Source of the DNA: Sphingobium sp. C100
Lineage (GTDB): Bacteria; Pseudomonadota; Alphaproteobacteria; Sphingomonadales; Sphingomonadaceae
Assembly (NCBI RefSeq): GCF_000508185.1
Contig: NZ_AYOY01000139.1
Location: 1 to 54,582 of the forward strand
Direction of reading: 5' to 3'
Length of the DNA: 54,582 bases
Both the position numbers and the translations under genes were made by a program. Positions 53,620-54,582 of this stretch are shown here, piece by piece; position 1 is the stretch's first letter, and every line of letters begins with the position of its first letter. Below the pieces are notes generated by a model. The model was given only the letters and a program-made list of their open reading frames with translations, made no database searches and was not told where the DNA came from.

Positions 53620-53999
53620 TTCTGGCGACTCTAGTAGCATTAGTCGGCCTGTCATCGTGCGACGGATATAAATATAAAGGAATGGATGGCGACGAAGCAC
53701 TAAAAGCATCCCAGGAGATGGACTTAACGGAATCATACGAATTTTATGTGGCGACCTATAAGGGGACGAGTCCGCCGATGCTCGACGTAGCGAAGACATT
53801 CCGCCGCTTTGGACCTCATGGCGTTTCATATCTAGAGACGAAGGCGCTTAATGCGAAAGATGCGGAAGAATTTAATGCGGCTACCATGGCATTGCTGATA
53901 TTGGATGCGCGATGCTCTCATGATCTGGCAATTCAGCTACAGAAAAAGACAAAGAATCTCCATACAGATTCATCCTATGTGTCACAATTTTGTAGCTAA
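53601..53999 (+). CDS. lipoprotein overlapping the RHS gene, candidate immunity protein
   Basis: 132 residues starting inside the RHS 3' end (19-bp overlap, different frame). The signal AVLILATLVALVGLSSCDGY has lipobox LSSC, so it should be anchored at the periplasmic face. The body is helical (ALKASQEMDLTESYEFYVAT, then PPMLDVAKTFRRFGP and FNAATMALLILDARCSHDLA) with two further cysteines. An overlapping lipoprotein behind a toxin-tipped RHS gene is the usual place for its immunity protein, and a periplasmic position fits a protease acting outside. No family was recognised. Confidence 0.6.
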   Translation: MRQAVLILATLVALVGLSSCDGYKYKGMDGDEALKASQEMDLTESYEFYVATYKGTSPPMLDVAKTFRRFGPHGVSYLETKALNAKDAEEFNAATMALLILDARCSHDLAIQLQKKTKNLHTDSSYVSQFCS

Positions 54000-54074
54000 T
54001 GAATTGCAGGCGCGCCGCAAAGTGTAATCAAGCAAACATTCTGCGGTGCTCCGGGTGGTTATGCGGGAGCGTTA

Positions 54075-54582
54075 GAGCATTTTCATGATGAGCGGAATCG
54101 TGGGGGGATTCCTTTTTTGTTGATCGTGTGATTCATAGGGAGCCGTCACGAAGGAGGCGGCGATGGGTTGGCGATCAGGACAGAGTTATTCGCAGGATTT
54201 GCGGGATCGGGTGATCGGGGCGGTCGATGGTGGCATGGCCGTGCGGGAGGCGGCCACGACCTTCAAGGTGAGCATCGCCTATATCTACAAGGCGCTGATC
54301 CGGCGCCGACTGACCGGGAACGCTGGTGTCAGCTCGAACCGTGGCCGCCCGCCACGCAAGCTTTCGCCCCAGCAGGAACTGGCGCTTGGGGCGCATATCC
54401 GCTCGCGGCCGGGCATCACCCTGGCGCAGGCGCAGAGCTGGTTGCTGGCGGAACATGGCGTGTCGCTCTGCACCGGCGCGATGTGGAAGGCGGCCAGGCG
54501 GCTCGGCCTGTCTTTCAAAAAAAGCCCTGCGCGCGGCCGAACAGGATCGGCCGGACGTGGCGGCCCGCCGCAAGCTGTGGCG
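54075..54582 (+). mobile_element. IS630-family insertion sequence, left part
   Basis: The element probably begins at GAGCATTTTC (54075), preceded by TA (54073-54074), the target dinucleotide duplicated by IS630. The right end lies beyond the window. The transposase start is visible inside. Confidence 0.65.
54163..54582 (+). CDS. IS630-family transposase, N-terminal part (frameshift-type)
   Basis: Incomplete at the window end. Starts MGWRSGQSYSQDLRDRVIGA with AAGGAGG upstream. The HTH is VREAATTFKVSIAYIYKALI, the linker RGRPPRKLSPQQELALGAHI, then the second HTH of the family (ITLAQAQSWLLAEHGVS). At a run of seven A (54517-54523) the protein frame changes: in the +1 frame the sequence continues ALRAAEQDRPDVAARRKLW, typical of the catalytic part. 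Removal of one A or insertion of two restores the frame, so slippage on A7 is the likely expression mode. Confidence 0.8.
   Translation, partial: MGWRSGQSYSQDLRDRVIGAVDGGMAVREAATTFKVSIAYIYKALIRRRLTGNAGVSSNRGRPPRKLSPQQELALGAHIRSRPGITLAQAQSWLLAEHGVSLCTGAMWKAARRLGLSFKKSPARGRTGSAGRGGPPQAVA

Larger units (their letters stand above)
27485..54582. mobile_element. accessory region, probable integrated mobilizable/conjugative element (ends not located)
   Basis: From just upstream of the permease the gene content switches to a large serine recombinase, AlpA, a toxin-antitoxin pair, IS110, ParB-like, CRISPR-Cas, a Ti-type oriT with traA, traC and traD, RHS and IS630. No type IV secretion genes are in the window, so it is mobilizable or truncated, or the rest lies beyond 54,582. 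I did not find direct-repeat attachment sites; the boundaries are inferred from gene content. It may be several nested insertions. Confidence 0.55.

Overview
The window looks like chromosome of a GC-rich sphingomonad (Alphaproteobacteria, Sphingomonadales, Sphingobium/Sphingomonas-like). The evidence is the order hemW-rdgB-rph / hrcA-grpE, dnaK-dnaJ, sdhCDA, gapR, DUF1244 and DUF2312 genes, and the family-typical intergenic dyad repeats. No 16S sequence or complete marker set is present, so the genus is an inference.

Positions 1 to about 27,480 are ordinary core chromosome. In order: an rRNA methyltransferase tail, a TPR protein, hemW, a CAP-domain protein, rdgB and rph; then hrcA-grpE, a threonine-synthase-like enzyme, a PadR regulator with DUF2218, ruvC-yebC, gapR, pyk, rpmJ, an M14 peptidase, prmA, a soluble chemoreceptor, sdhCDA (no sdhB follows), a parDE toxin-antitoxin pair with a visible operator, a PCu(A)C copper chaperone, dnaK-dnaJ and an amino-acid permease.

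Positions about 27,480 to 54,582 are accessory DNA with a mobilizable-element character. There is a leftward run alpA / small ORF / DUF6516-type toxin / HTH antitoxin / large serine recombinase, an IS110-family insertion sequence, and a ParB-like gene. A complete type II-C CRISPR-Cas locus follows (34,567-40,223): 11 intact repeats plus one decayed repeat, 11 spacers, cas2, cas1, cas9 and a divergent tracrRNA whose anti-repeat and terminator can be read directly. After it come a small RHH repressor with two matching 16-bp dyads, a two-gene operon encoding an unusual pseudo-nucleotidyltransferase/HEPN/transmembrane/STN fusion, Ti-type traD-traC / oriT / traA, and a DUF6118 gene. The window ends with secreted small paralogues, a secreted RHS protein with an HExxH C-terminal domain and an overlapping lipoprotein (candidate immunity gene), and the start of an IS630 element.

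The most interesting parts are these. (1) A 13-bp box is shared by every CRISPR repeat, the cas9 leader and the DNA just 5' of the tracrRNA anti-repeat, which suggests either a shared promoter element or a self-pairing (natural single-guide-like) tracrRNA. (2) Two adjacent CRISPR spacers differ by one base. (3) The MNT/HEPN-TM-STN membrane fusion and its partner lie behind an RHH operator pair. (4) A secreted RHS metalloprotease overlaps a lipoprotein gene. Everything here was read by eye; no database search was possible.
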